Below are positions 1 to 10,223 of a DNA stretch of 64,000 nucleotides, one piece after another. The stretch is from Siphonodentalium dalli (taxonomy: Eukaryota > Mollusca > Scaphopoda > Gadilida > Siphonodentaliidae). Position 1 is the first letter of the stretch. The number at the start of each line of letters is the position of its first letter. The stretch spans positions 203,816,978 to 203,880,977 of the forward strand of contig CP136066.1 in NCBI GenBank assembly GCA_032622095.1, written 5' to 3'. Position numbers and translations under genes: made by a program. The notes under the pieces are model-generated. The model made no database searches. It was not told the origin of the DNA and saw nothing but the letters and a program-made list of their open reading frames with translations.

Positions 1-256
1 AATTAACTAGTAAATGTACTAGTAAACACCATAAAGGAGAGATTTAATCCAGCTATTTATTAAACTTGACCCATTGACGAGTTTAATTTTATCTTACATT
101 CTATAACAAATTTTATCATTTTGTCTTATATTCTATTACAATTTTATCATTTTTTTATCATTTTTTCTTACATTTTTTAACAATTGTTTAACATTTAAAA
201 AACAATTTCTTACAGTTTTTTTAACAATTATAAAAAATAGTAAAAAATTTGTTAGC

Positions 257-366
257 CCAATGCATTCTCTTATATATGTGAGGTGACCTATGGTTGACTC
301 GCATATATAAGAGAATGCATTGGCAGAGTTTTTGCATAATTTCGAGAAGCTCCAGTCATGGAAGTG
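257..366. mobile_element. TTAA-type MITE, right part with hairpin
   Basis: Hairpin CCAATGCATTCTCTTATATA... and its complement at 257-324, followed by a TTAA-B-like end (AAGCTCCAGTCATGGAAGTG) abutting TTAA at 367-370. The AT-rich stretch to its left (about 100-250, runs of TTTTATCATTTTTTCTTACA) matches the spacer of related elements, so the element probably extends to the window edge. Confidence 0.75.
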
Positions 367-370
367 TTAA

Positions 371-580
371 CCCTTTCCTTACTAAATACTCATTGACGAG
401 TAGTTCCTTTAGCAAATGTTCAGATAATAAGTTCCACAAAAGTAGGGCATTTGTTGAATTTAATTATCATTTCACATCAAAGTATAGGAATCTTTCTGCA
501 CCTACCTGTATTTCATAAACACCCCTCCAAATGAATAATAGACTGTTCCAATGTATACTTTTATAACTGAGTGGGGGAAA
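371..580. mobile_element. TTAA-E MITE, 3' truncated
   Basis: Starts CCCTTTCCTTACTAAATACT directly after the TTAA shared with its left neighbour. It contains TTCAGATAATAAGTTC and ATGTATACTTTTATAACTG like other E copies, then runs into TTAA-B sequence instead of an E right end. Confidence 0.7.
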
Positions 581-934
581 TCCTTGACCTACATGTAGTA
601 AGCCAGTGCATTCTCTTATATATGCGAGGCTTTCTATGGGAGACTCGCATATATACAGTAATGCTCTAATTAATCGACTCCTTAACCACAGCAGATTTAT
701 AGTTAATTTTTCAGGATTTAGTTGGAAATATGGCTTGTTGCCATAATAATCGGAAAGCTCTCAGTGAGAGCTTTCTTATTAATGGCAATAAGCCATATCT
801 TTCCAACTAAATCCTGAAAAATTACCCATAATTATGTTGTGGTTAAGGAGTCGATTATTTAGAGCATTACTGTAAGAGAATGCAATGGCACAGGATCTTT
901 AATGCTGCACCAGCACAGCTCCCTTCATGAAGGG
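581..934. mobile_element. TTAA-B MITE, right half, hosting a TA-hairpin element
   Basis: From the GACCTACATGTAGTAAGCCA linker through a hairpin to CAGCTCCCTTCATGAAGGG and TTAA (935-938). The second arm of the hairpin is interrupted at its TATA stretch by the TA-hairpin element at 656-872. Confidence 0.85.
656..872. mobile_element. TA-hairpin MITE inserted into a TTAA-B MITE
   Basis: Ends CAGTAATGCTC...GAGCATTACTG, TA on both sides (654-655 and 873-874). Removing it restores the normal hairpin arm CGCATATATAAGAGAATGC. The two arms are roughly 100 bp with the loop near TCTCAGTGAGAG. Confidence 0.93.
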
Positions 935-938
935 TTAA

Positions 939-1352
939 GACAATGGCTCTGAATGAAAAAAAGTGGAATTTTCTTAAAGATGTCCCCCATTTTGCATGGT
1001 TGCTTCTGGCACCCTATATATTCCTTTAAGTTTCCCATGTTCGCAGTGATTAATTGAATGGGTGTGATTTGTCATGCTAAGCATGGCGTAAGTAGAATTC
1101 CATGATGGATAATGCCTCCCTCATCAGTCAATTCTGAAGCTGAGAAAATTCATAGACTCCATGTCCTGTCAGTTCACTAACATTCTCCAACATTATACGG
1201 CAGTCTAGATTCCTATTGAGGTATCCTGTAATATCACAGATACCTACCAAAGTTTGCAATCTTGACTTATTCGTTATTTGTCATTTGTCAATGTCACCTT
1301 TTCTGTGTTGATTGATTAAAATCGTTTTATTGAGCCATCATCTAGTGGGACA
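939..1352. other. No recognised feature
   Basis: About 410 bp of moderately AT-rich sequence. I see no coding frame of note, tandem repeat or known element end. Confidence 0.6.
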
Positions 1353-1784
1353 CAAGACTTGAAATAGTGTGTCTGTCATTTGCAAATTAAGGTCCCAAGA
1401 AGGTGAATTTAGTGATGCTACCCTGCACAGCGGGCTATCATCACCAAGTTAACCCTGTGGGAGCCTCATTCTGCTTAGGCCTCAATGGGATACCTAGGAT
1501 CATAATGAAGTTCCCAAGTTGAAGTTGGCGATGTTCACGCATTGGTCACCTCAATTATGCAAATTATAATCTGCAAATTAGGGGATATAGAAACTGAAAA
1601 AAAAGTAAAAAAGTAACTGAAACAATGTTAATTTGAGACTACTTCCCAGAAGATGAGGCCCAAGCAGAATGAGGTCCCCAGTTGGTGAATTTAGTGATGC
1701 TAGCCCACTGTGTGGAGTAGCATCACTAAATTCACACTCTAGGGACATCATTCTGCAAATGACAGACACACTATTCAAAGCATG
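1353..1784. mobile_element. hAT-A MITE
   Basis: Terminal sequence CAAGACTTGAAATAGTGTGT with matching but diverged right end ACACTATTCAAAGCATG. Two GGTCCC(C)A(G)AGGTGAATTTAGTG hairpins flank the spacer with CACCTCAATTATGCAAATTA. No clear 8-bp duplication remains. Confidence 0.8.
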
Positions 1785-1866
1785 GGAACACATTGAGCTA
1801 CAATCTCAACAGAGGCATATCTTGTATTGGTTATAATGCTGTATTTTCGTTTTCCAATTCAGTGTA

Positions 1867-2078
1867 CAGTAATGCTCTAATTAATCGACCTCTTAACCAC
1901 AGCAGAATTATGGGTAACTTTTCAGGATTTAGTCGGAAATATGGCTTGTTGCCATTCATCGGAAAGCTCTCGCCGAGAGCTTTCCGAAGAATGGCAACAA
2001 GCCATATTTCCGACTAAATCCTGAAAATTACCCATAATTCTGCTGTGGTTAAGAGATTGATTAATTAGAGCATTACTG
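1867..2078. mobile_element. TA-hairpin MITE
   Basis: CAGTAATGCTCTAATTAATC...TTAGAGCATTACTG with TA on each side (1865-1866, 2079-2080). The arms are almost perfectly complementary with loop CTCTCGCCGAGAG. Confidence 0.93.
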
Positions 2079-2136
2079 TATAGCATTTACCAGGATGTCT
2101 GGAGCCCAAGCCTGAGTTTAGTGTGCCTGTCATTTG

Positions 2137-2915
2137 GAAGTGGTAGCCAGTGGTTAGAGTGTCGGACTTGTAATGGTGTCAACGCAACGGCATGAGTTCG
2201 CACCCTGCCGGTGGACTATCGTCTCCACAACAGTGGCTTGGCCAGATTAAGCCGCGTGTGTGTGCTATATATAGCCACACGCTGTTTCAAATCTCGCGCC
2301 AGGTTGTGACCCTTGGGCAAGGTCACTTGTACTGTGCTCGCTTCGTCGTACCGAGACAAGAAATAGGTACCTGGTTGTTGGGTATCCGTAAGCCGCTCTA
2401 GTGAAGCGCCTGTACAATGGTAGCAGGCACAAGACTCGGCATTACTCATAAAGACAGCTGGGGTAATAATGTAAGAGCTTAGAGCTACACCAGGGATTAA
2501 CCCTTTACCCAACAGAACGGCCCTGTGCCAATGCATTCTCTTATATATGCGAGTCGACCATAGGTCGCCCATCGCATATATAAGAGAATGCATTGGCTTA
2601 ACACATTAAAAATTATAAAATTGTTAAAGAATGTAAGAAAAAATGGTAATAAGTGTTAAAAAAAGATGCATTCTCTTATATATGCGAGGCGACCTATGGT
2701 CGACTCGCATATATAAGAGAATGCATTGGCACAGGGCATAACTATAACCATCACAATGTGGTCAATGAGCCGGTTCCAATGATATCCATATTTGTATGGT
2801 TTTATTGAGACAGACCCAAGATATTTTAGGCTGTTGAAGCTTTATTTGGCCGGTTTTGGCCGGTTTGTTGGGTAAAGGGTTAAGCGCTATATAAATGATA
2901 TACATTATTATTATT
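2137..2915 (+). mobile_element. tRNA-derived SINE, split by a TTAA-A MITE
   Basis: The head (2139-2215) resembles a tRNA: GTAGCCAGTGGTTAGAGTGT (A-box region), GGACTTGTAATG (anticodon-arm region, tRNA-Thr-like) and GAGTTCGCACCC (B-box). The body contains AGAAATAGGTACCTGG, similar to a stretch I recall from many marine-invertebrate SINEs. The 3' tail after the interruption is GCGCTATATAAATGATATAC followed by ATT repeats. A short flanking repeat ATTTG is seen at both ends. It has no coding role; a Pol III promoter is implied by the boxes. Confidence 0.8.
2501..2879. mobile_element. TTAA-A MITE inside the SINE
   Basis: TTAA at 2497-2500 and 2880-2883. Ends CCCTTTACCCAACAGAA and TGTTGGGTAAAGGG. 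Two ~68 bp hairpins (centres GTCGACCATAGGTCGCC and its reverse complement) flank an AT-rich spacer. Deleting it joins ACACCAGGGATTAA to GCGCTATATAAATG. Confidence 0.92.
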
Positions 2916-3350
2916 ATTTGCAGAATGAGGTCCCCAGAGGGGGAATTTGGTGACGCAATCCCGCATAGTGGGCTAGCATCACCAAATTCACCCTCTGGGG
3001 GACCTCATTCTGCTTAGGCCTCATCTTCTCTGGAAAGTTTCTTATAATTATAATATTTCTATAGAAACTTCTTCACAAAGATTCTATTTCTTTTTTAGTT
3101 TACTTCTCTTTTCCCCAAATTGGCAGATGATACATTGCATAATCGATGTTCCCAATGGGTGTACATCACAATATGCAACATTTGGGAATTTCAATCTGAG
3201 TCTATGTCTCCCATAGCAGATGACGCCATGCAGAATGAGGTCACCAGAGGGTGAATTTGGTGATGCTTGCCCACTATGCGGGATAGTGTCACAAAATTCA
3301 CCCTCTCTCAGGACCTCATTCTGAAAATGACAGACACACTTGCTGGAGCC

Positions 3351-3867
3351 AAGATAACAGAGTGTGTTTCCTCACTCTTCAAAGAATAAGCACCATGTTT
3401 TGTAGAAAGAAAGATTATATTATTTCTTATGTTACGGCTTCCTGTGCCATCATTAGCAGCATCGGTGATGTCAATGTTTACAAACTACAGTATGCCGTTG
3501 AAGTTTGAAGTGAATTGCACTTGCAGGTTTTGCATTTCAATAAATCATCTTGTTTGTGGAATGGTTTGACTGGACAAATTGAGATATATAGAGAGTAATC
3601 AATTATCGATTTCAATTCATCAGCAGCTGAGTGCCAGGGAATCTATGTTTGGTAACTTGTTCTCCAATCTCATTTGCACCCACACCATTCTGTATCAACA
3701 TCCTGTTTTGTGAAATTACTGTGCATATATGTGGGCCATATTAAACAAGCCATGTGTTAAAATTATTAGCTGAACATTGGCCACAAAGTAATAGAATTCC
3801 TTCAGCACTACTTGTCGGCTCATTTTTCATGAAGACCCCTCCAAATATATATTTTTATAAGGGCCAC
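3351..3867. other. No recognised feature
   Basis: About 500 bp without coding signal. The stretch near 3,820-3,890 resembles TTAA-E and TTAA-B fragments. Confidence 0.5.
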
Positions 3868-4500
3868 CCTTTCATGATGGAAGCTTCCTGTGCCAATGCA
3901 TTCTTATATATATGCGAGTTGACAATATATATAAGAGAATGCATTATTTTATAATAATTATAAAATTTGATAAAGAATGTAAGAAAAAAATGATAAAAAA
4001 TGATAAAATTGTTAAGAATGTAAGAAAAAATGATAAAAATGATAAAATTGTTAATCATATAAGAAAAAATGATAAAAATTGTTATAGAATGCAAGAAAAT
4101 ATTATAAAATATTTTTTTATAAAAATTGTTTAACTCTTTCGTTGCCAGAGCTTTTTCACTTTTTAGACACTGTCCTATGATTTCCAGGTGATGGATCTAG
4201 GTCTAAAAAATACCCAAAATGACTGACCCTGGTGTTTTTAGATTCGCTATCACCTCTTTATTCATGTCCCAAAACAATTTTAGAAAAAAAAATATTTTTC
4301 CAATTTTTTTTTTTCCAATTTTTTTTTTCCGACGCAATTTTTCGGCCATTTTAGGGCCGAAAAAATCGGCCCCTGGCAACGAAAAGAGAAGAATGTAAGA
4401 AAAGTTTATTAAAAAAAAATTAAAAATTGTTTGGCCAATGCATTCTCTTATATATGCGAGGCATATATAAGAATATATGCGAGGCATATATAAGAGAAAT
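3868..4500. mobile_element. AT-rich TTAA-type element with two degraded hairpins
   Basis: TTAA-B-like start (CCCTTTCATGATGGAAGCTT), hairpin at 3893-3948, long AT-rich spacer of repeated GATAAAATTGTTAAGAATGT phrases, and a second, rearranged hairpin at 4434-4500. The spacer is interrupted by the element at 4134-4388. Confidence 0.7.
4134..4388. mobile_element. TTAA-G MITE-like insertion
   Basis: CTCTTTCGTTGCCAGAGC after TTAA (4130-4133) and CCCCTGGCAACGAAAAGAG at the right end: inverted termini differing by one base. It also contains GGGCCGAAAAAATCGGCCCC, like the TTAA-C right end. The right-hand TTAA is not preserved. Confidence 0.7.
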
Positions 4501-4682
4501 GTCTTTATTTTTAATTAGCAACCAAATAATTGACACCTACTGCACAATTGTTTTGTAAGGTTATGTCGAGTTTGTCGCCACAGCTAGGGCAGGCAGGAAA
4601 GTTTTGTGAATTCCCAGGTTTTGTACTGGTGATCTGTACGGGCGTTAGAACATCATGATCTAGAGATGAACATATTTTCTCA

Positions 4683-5051
4683 TGTCAGTGTATAAAGGTT
4701 AGAAACCACCAGTTATTATCTGGATGATTTCATGGTCTCATTTTTCATACAGGAACACCCAAGTCTGCAAATAGTGTGTCTGTCATTCTTCTGGGGAGTA
4801 TATATAGTCTCAAATTAACATTGTTTTTAGTTACTTTTTCTATATCCTTTTTCTGTATCCCCTAATTTGCAGAATATAAAATGCATCATCGAGGTGACTA
4901 ATGAGTGAACATCAGGGGTGCCGGAAGAGGGGGGCAGAGGGGGCAGCTAACCCCCCTGCCCTTGACCAAGGGGGGCGAGCGGGGGCAGGACTTGCCCTTT
5001 TTCTGGAGACAAAAAATTTGTGTGTTTAATCTCGTGTTTTTATAGCAAAAT
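4683..5051. repeat. Minisatellite flank and hAT-A fragment
   Basis: At 4,683-4,755 a unit of the 49-bp satellite continues into TTTTTCATACAGGAACACCC, the same sequence that closes the array at 6,770-6,830. A hAT-A spacer fragment (about 4,769-4,915: AGTCTGCAAATAGTGTGTCT, GAGGTGACTAATGAGTGAAC) and a G-rich 60-bp stretch lie between this unit and the main array. Confidence 0.65.
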
Positions 5052-6787
5052 GTGACCAGTTATTATCTTGATATCTCACATCACTGTATAAAGGTTAGTG
5101 AACACCAGTTATTATCTTGATATCTCACATCACTGTATAAATGTTAGTGACCACCAGTTATTATCTTGATATCTCACATCACTGTATAAATGTTAGTGAC
5201 CACCAGTTATTATCTTGATATCTCACATCACTGTATAAATGTTAGTGACCACCAGTTATTATCTTGATATCTCACATCACTGTATAAATGTTAGTGACCA
5301 CCAGTTATTATCTTGATATCTCACATCACTGTATAAATGTTAGTGACCACCAGTTATTATCTTGATATCTCACATCACTGTATAAATGTTAGTGACCACC
5401 AGTTATTATCTCGATATCTCACATCACTGTATAAATGTTAGTGACCACCAGTTATTATCTTGATATCTCACATCACTGTATAAATGTTAGTGACCACCAG
5501 TTATTATCTTGATATCTCACATCACTGTATAAATGTTAGTGACCACCAGTTATTATCTCGATATCTCACATCACTGTATAAATGTTAGTGACCACCAGTT
5601 ATTATCTTGATATCTCACATCACTGTATAAATGTTAGTGACCACCAGTTATTATCTTGATATCTCACATCACTGTATAAATGTTAGTGACCACCAGTTAT
5701 TATCTCGATATCTCACATCACTGTATAAATGTTAGTGACCACCAGTTATTATCTTGATATCTCACATCACTGTATAAATGTTAGTGACCACCAGTTATTA
5801 TCTTGATATCTCACATCACTGTATAAATGTTAGTGACCACCAGTTATTATCTCGATATCTCACATCACTGTATAAAGGTTAGTGACCACCAGTTATTATC
5901 TTGATATCTCACATCACTGTATAAATGTTAGTGACCACCAGTTATTATCTTGATATCTCACATCACTGTATAAAGGTTAGTGACCACCAGTTATTATCTT
6001 GATATCTCACATCACTGTATAAATGTTAGTGACCACCAGTTATTATCTCGATATCTCACATCACTGTATAAAGGTTAGTGACCACCAGTTATTATCTCGA
6101 TATCTCACATCACTGTATAAATGTTAGTGACCACCAGTTATTATCTTGATATCTCACATCACTGTATAAAGGTTAGTGACCACCAGTTATTATCTTGATA
6201 TATCACATCACTGTATAAAGGTTAGTGAACACCAGTTATTATCTTGATATCTCACATCACTGTATAAATGTTAGTGACCACCAGTTATTATCTTGATATC
6301 TCACATCACTGTATAAAGGTTAGTGACCACCAGTTATTATCTTGATATTTCACATCACTGTATAAAGGTTAGTGACCACCAGTTATTATCTCGATATCTC
6401 ACATCACTGTATAAATGTTAGTGACCACCAGTTATTATCTCGATATCTCACATCACTGTATAAAGGTTAGTGACCACCAGTTATTATCTCGATATCTCAC
6501 ATCACTGTATAAAGGTTAGTGACCACCAGTTATTATCTTGATATCTCACATCACTGTATAAAGGTTAGTGACCACCAGTTATTATCTCGATATCTCACAT
6601 CACTGTATAAATGTTAGTGACCACCAGTTATTATCTCGATATCTCACATCACTGTATAAAGGTTAGTGACCACCAGTTATTATCTTGATATCTCACATCA
6701 CTGTATAAATGTTAGTGACCACCAGTTATTATCTCGATATCTCACATCACTGTATAAATGTTAGTGACCACCAGTTATTATCTTGAT
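5052..6787. repeat. 49-bp minisatellite, about 35 copies
   Basis: Unit around CCAGTTATTATCTTGATATC + TCACATCACTGTATAAATGT + TAGTGACCA. Copies differ mainly at two sites: ATCTTGAT or ATCTCGAT, and AAATGTT or AAAGGTT. Period 49 is not a multiple of three and no long frame results. Confidence 0.97.
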
Positions 6788-6830
6788 GATTATAATGGCC
6801 TTATTTTTCATACAGTAACACCCACGAACC

Positions 6831-7049
6831 CGCAAAATCTCTATGCCAAGCATGATTTAGTATATGAACTTATCCAATGATGACATATAATTTCCATCAA
6901 ATTCAACAACTTATTAGCATTACTCTCCCAGTAAAATAATTAATCTTACAAAAGTCTGTGAATATTGATAAGATTGATAAGAATTTTGATGAGATTGCTA
7001 GAACGGTGAATTTCTCACTGCTCCAATATCTCCTTAACCCTTTAACTCT
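6831..7049. other. No recognised feature
   Basis: AT-rich non-coding sequence up to a run of three closely spaced TTAA sites (7,034-7,053). Confidence 0.5.
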
Positions 7050-7053
7050 TTAA

Positions 7054-7435
7054 CCCTCAGTGACGTCTTTTGACGTGTTTAACGTATCCTCAGATTGTTA
7101 CCCAGCTCAACCCTCAGAACACAACGTCAAAGTAGCATTTTAGGTGTAATTAATCGAGAATCTGTTGTTTTAATTGTCAATTGTTTGATGGTGTCATTAC
7201 CTCAAATTTCTCGGGACACTATAATCACAATATCGCTTGTCAGATTTAGAAACATTTGAAGCCCATTTATATATATCTTTCACGTGTTCATTTGGCAACA
7301 TTTAGTTTATTTTGAAAGATTACCAAAATCTTGAAACGACATGTGCATGTAAACACGTCAGATCACGTCATTGAGGACTCGCACAAAGACGTCAAATCAC
7401 GTCACCGAGTGTCCGGCAATGAACAAGCCTGAGTG
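7054..7435. mobile_element. TTAA-F element
   Basis: TTAA at 7050-7053 and 7436-7439. Starts CCCTCAGTGACGTCTTTTGA, ends with CGTCACCGAGTGTCC...GCCTGAGTG. Many TGACGT/ACGTCA words near both ends act as imperfect subterminal inverted repeats. No hairpin of the GCATTCTC type. Confidence 0.7.
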
Positions 7436-7447
7436 TTAAGGAGTTAA

Positions 7448-7668
7448 TGACTGGAGCCCCTGAATTATTGCGAAAAACCCTGTGCCAATGCATTCTCTTA
7501 TATTACGAGTCTCCCATAGGGATGTGATGTATAAGAGCATGCATTGGCTTAACAAAATTGCCCTTGATCTTGTAAGTCCCCTGCCCTATGGGAGAATCGC
7601 ATATATAAGAAAATGCACTGGCACAGGGTCTTTAATGGTGCAGCAGCGTAGCTCCCTTCATGAAAAGG
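7448..7668. mobile_element. TTAA-B MITE, diverged
   Basis: TTAA at 7444-7447, then TGACTGGAGCCCCTGAATTA, two decayed hairpins, and the right end TAGCTCCCTTCATGAAAAGG followed by TTAC. Confidence 0.8.
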
Positions 7669-7672
7669 TTAC

Positions 7673-7880
7673 CCTTCCAATACTAATTTAAATGGATTCT
7701 TCCAGTCTGTTGAGAAGTGTACATCAAAATGGTCTATTATTGATTTGCAGGGATGTAAGCAGAAGACAGATAAATGAAGGTACAGAAGTAGTCCTATTTA
7801 TTGTGGGAAATGTTTAGATAATAAGTTCAACATATCCTGTGGGATAACTACTCATCAATGATGATTTAGTACAGAAACGG
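7673..7880. mobile_element. TTAA-E MITE
   Basis: CCCTTCCAATACTAATTTAA at left, internal AAATGGTCTATTATTGATTT, GTTTAGATAATAAGTTCAAC, and right end ATTTAGTACAGAAACGG. Diverged copy without palindromic core. Confidence 0.65.
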
Positions 7881-8395
7881 TAAAACAAGGATGGTGAGTG
7901 GAGTCAGAGCAAGTGTTAAGAAACAGGTAATTTTGAAGGTTGTGCTGGCCCCACCCCTTTGTATAGTGGTTAGAAGTTAAGACATAATCAATGTTGTTGT
8001 CATTTATTTTTGTGAATCATTTATATGTAAATATAGAGATGCATATGTTAAAGTTGTCATGTTCATTTTTAATTTTATAAACATTATTTTAACTCAGTTT
8101 CTTGACGACAATCCCCTGTGGCGAGCTGACTGGTCTTACGTGCATTTCTGCACGATATGAGTAGAATGACCAAGCTATAAATATCATAAAGCAGTGATGT
8201 GGATAAAACATTTAGTCTGCAATTCAGCCACCTATCCGGCTTCATTCAATAATATGATTTGTCTCTGATTAATATGTTCCAAGCCAGTAGACAATAAGAA
8301 AGATTATTCCCATCTACGCACTTCCACAGATTTCACAATTCACCCCGTCTCAAGTCTATTGTCTCAGTATTAATGTTTGTTGAACTTGTTATAAA
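7881..8395. other. No recognised feature
   Basis: About 515 bp with no coding frame, satellite or element termini that I can name. Confidence 0.55.
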
Positions 8396-8665
8396 CCCTT
8401 CCATGACTGGAGCTTCCTGAAATTTTGCAAAAACCCTGTGCCAATGCAAAATCTTATATATGTGAGTCGCCTCGCATATATAAGAGAATGGATTGGCCTA
8501 ACAAATTTTATACTATTTTTTATAATTGCTGAAAAAATGGTAAAAAAAATTGTTAAAGAATGTAAGAAAAAAAAGATAAAAATGAATAAAGAATGTAAAA
8601 GAAATGAAAAAATTGTTAAAAATGTAAGAAAAAATTATAAGAAATGATAAAATTGTTATTAAAGA
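8396..8665. mobile_element. TTAA-B-like MITE fragment with AT-rich spacer
   Basis: CCCTTCCATGACTGGAGCTT at left, a short hairpin (8,440-8,500) and a spacer of AAAAATTGTTAAAGAATGTA phrases. The right end is lost. Confidence 0.7.
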
Positions 8666-8758
8666 ATATTTCACAATTCATTTTCACAGATTTTACAATT
8701 CATTTTCACAGATTTCACAATTTACCAGGTCTCAAGTCTATTGAACTGAACTTATTAA

Positions 8759-9049
8759 CACTTCCATGACTGGAGCTTCCTGAATTTTTTTGAAAACCCT
8801 GTGCCAATGCATTCTCTTATATATATTGGTAGATTCTGCTGATTTTGTTGGTTCCGAACAGAAATAATAACTAGTATATGTTAACAATTCCATGACTGAA
8901 GCTTTCTGAAAATAGCGAAAACCCTGTGCCAATGCATTCTCTTATATATGTGAGTCTCCCATAGGGAGCTTGCATATATAAGAGAATGCATTGGCCTAAC
9001 AATATTTACCTTGACCTTGTAAGCCAGTTCATTCTCTTATATATGCGAG
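8759..9049. mobile_element. Two TTAA-B left ends, the second leading into the 48-bp array
   Basis: The first copy (TTAA 8755-8758) breaks off inside its hairpin at 8,826. The second starts after TTAA at 8881-8884, has a full first hairpin (TCTCCCATAGGGAGCTTGC centre) and the AACAATATTTACCTTGACCT linker. Its second hairpin has become a tandem array. Confidence 0.8.
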
Positions 9050-9648
9050 GCTCCCCATTGGAGACTTGCATATATAAGAGAATGCACTGTCAACAAGGCT
9101 CCCTATGGGAGACTCGCATATATAAGAGAATACACTGGCAACAAGGCTCCCTATGGGAGACTCGTATATATAAGAGAATGCACTGGCAACAAGACTCCCT
9201 ATGGAAGAATCGCATATATAAGAGAATGCACTGGCAACAAGGCTCCCTGTGGGAGACTCGCATTTATAAGAGAATGCACTGGCAACAAGGCTCCCTATGG
9301 GGTACTCGCATATACAAGAGAATGCACTGGCAACATGGCTCCCTATGGGAGACTCGCATATATAAGAGAATACACTGGCAACAAGGTTCCCTATGGGAGA
9401 CTCGCATATATAAGAGAATGCACTGGCAACAAGGCTCCCTATGGGAGACTCGCATATATAAGAGAATACATTGGCAACAAGGCTCCCTATGGGAGACTCG
9501 CATATATAAGAGAATGCACTGGCAACAAGGTTCCCTATGGGAGACTCGCATATATAAGAGAATGTACTGGCAACAAGGCTCCCTATGGGAGACTCGCATA
9601 TATAAGAGAATGCACTGGCAAAAAGGCTCCCTATGGGAGACTCGCAGT
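9050..9648. repeat. 48-bp tandem array derived from one arm of the MITE hairpin
   Basis: About 12.5 copies of CTCCCTATGGGAGACTCGCA + TATATAAGAGAATGCACTGG + CAACAAGG. The unit equals the right half of the TTAA-B second hairpin plus a short junction. Since 48 is divisible by three, open frames of 109-224 codons appear on both strands (repeating, for example, [16 protein letters not shown]). I consider these accidental. Confidence 0.95.
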
Positions 9649-9830
9649 TGAAAAAGGGGGATAACTCCACACTCCAAACACCAAAAAAATAGACAAACCT
9701 CATAATCGCAGGTACACAGGTTATGATGGTATTAAATATTTGATTTAAAACAAATTGCAGGAAAAACAGATCAAAGTTGTGTCTATGGACAGATGGACAG
9801 ACAGATTAACCCAGACTGAAGGTAATGATT
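9645..9830. repeat. Dispersed repeat fragment (GTTGAAAAAGGGGGATAACTC)
   Basis: The segment GAAAAAGGGGGATAACTCCA...CATAATCGCAGGTACACAGG also occurs at 29,190-29,460. I recall similar fragments from bivalve genomes. Confidence 0.65.
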
Positions 9831-10031
9831 ATGAATTGTTTCTCGAGGTCATTGACGTCTGACCTTGTAAGCGTTGGTGACATTGAGACAGTTATAATGA
9901 TGGGAACACTTTTGTTCCAGGAATACATGGCCAATGTCAGGTTCTGGAGTGATTTATAATACTCATTGATCTTGTTTCAGTGATCATTGCTAATTACAGT
10001 CTCGTTGAAAGGCCGACAGAAATCCTAACTG
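9826..10031. repeat. Local repeat, copy 1 of 3
   Basis: Words such as GAATTGTTTCTCGAGGTCAT, GACATTGAGACAG, ATACATGGCCAATGTCAG and CTCATTGATCTTGT recur at 12,067-12,232. A shorter third copy lies at 10,866-10,941. Copies 1 and 2 are immediately followed by a TA-hairpin element. Confidence 0.7.
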
Positions 10032-10032
10032 A

Positions 10033-10120
10033 CAGTAATGCTCTAAATAATCGACTCCTTAACCACAGCAGAATTATGGGTAATTTTTCAGGATTTAGTC
10101 GGAAATATGGCTTGTTGCCA
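10033..10120. mobile_element. TA-hairpin MITE, left half only
   Basis: CAGTAATGCTCTAAATAATC to TATGGCTTGTTGCCAT, then unrelated sequence. ATCCTAACT lies on both sides of the fragment, consistent with loss of the other half by short-homology deletion. Confidence 0.85.
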
Positions 10121-10128
10121 TCCTAACT

Positions 10129-10223
10129 ACAGAATAAGGTACCACAGGGTGAATTTGATGATTTTAGCCTGCTGTGTGGGGTACAGTCACTAAATTCACC
10201 CTCTGGGGACCTCAGTCTGCTTA
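10129..10223. mobile_element. hAT-A MITE fragment, one hairpin
   Basis: CAGAATAAGGTACCACAGGG...CCCTCTGGGGACCTCAGTCTG: a single diverged hairpin without element ends. Confidence 0.75.

Larger units (their letters stand above)
2107..3342. mobile_element. hAT-A MITE interrupted by a SINE that is itself interrupted
   Basis: Left end CAAGCCTGAGTTTAGTGTGC at 2107, right end ...ACACTTG at 3342 with an internal loss in the right terminus. A perfect 8-bp target duplication CTGGAGCC is present at 2099-2106 and 3343-3350. After the first 30 bp the element is interrupted (2137-2915) and resumes with CAGAATGAGGTCCCCAGAGG. Confidence 0.9.

Noticed and set aside
2139-2215. Functional tRNA-Thr gene
   Set aside because: The B-box is imperfect, there is extra sequence between arms and no proper acceptor stem pairing. 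A SINE body and tail follow.
4683-6830. CRISPR-like array (49-bp regular repeats)
   Set aside because: Units are contiguous with no unique spacers, in a eukaryotic genome. It is a minisatellite.
9029-9703. Long open frames (up to 224 codons) on both strands with repeated [16 protein letters not shown] or SHREPCCQCILLYMRV peptides
   Set aside because: They arise from a 48-bp tandem repeat whose period is a multiple of three. All frames stay open, no start context or homology, and the unit is a MITE hairpin arm.
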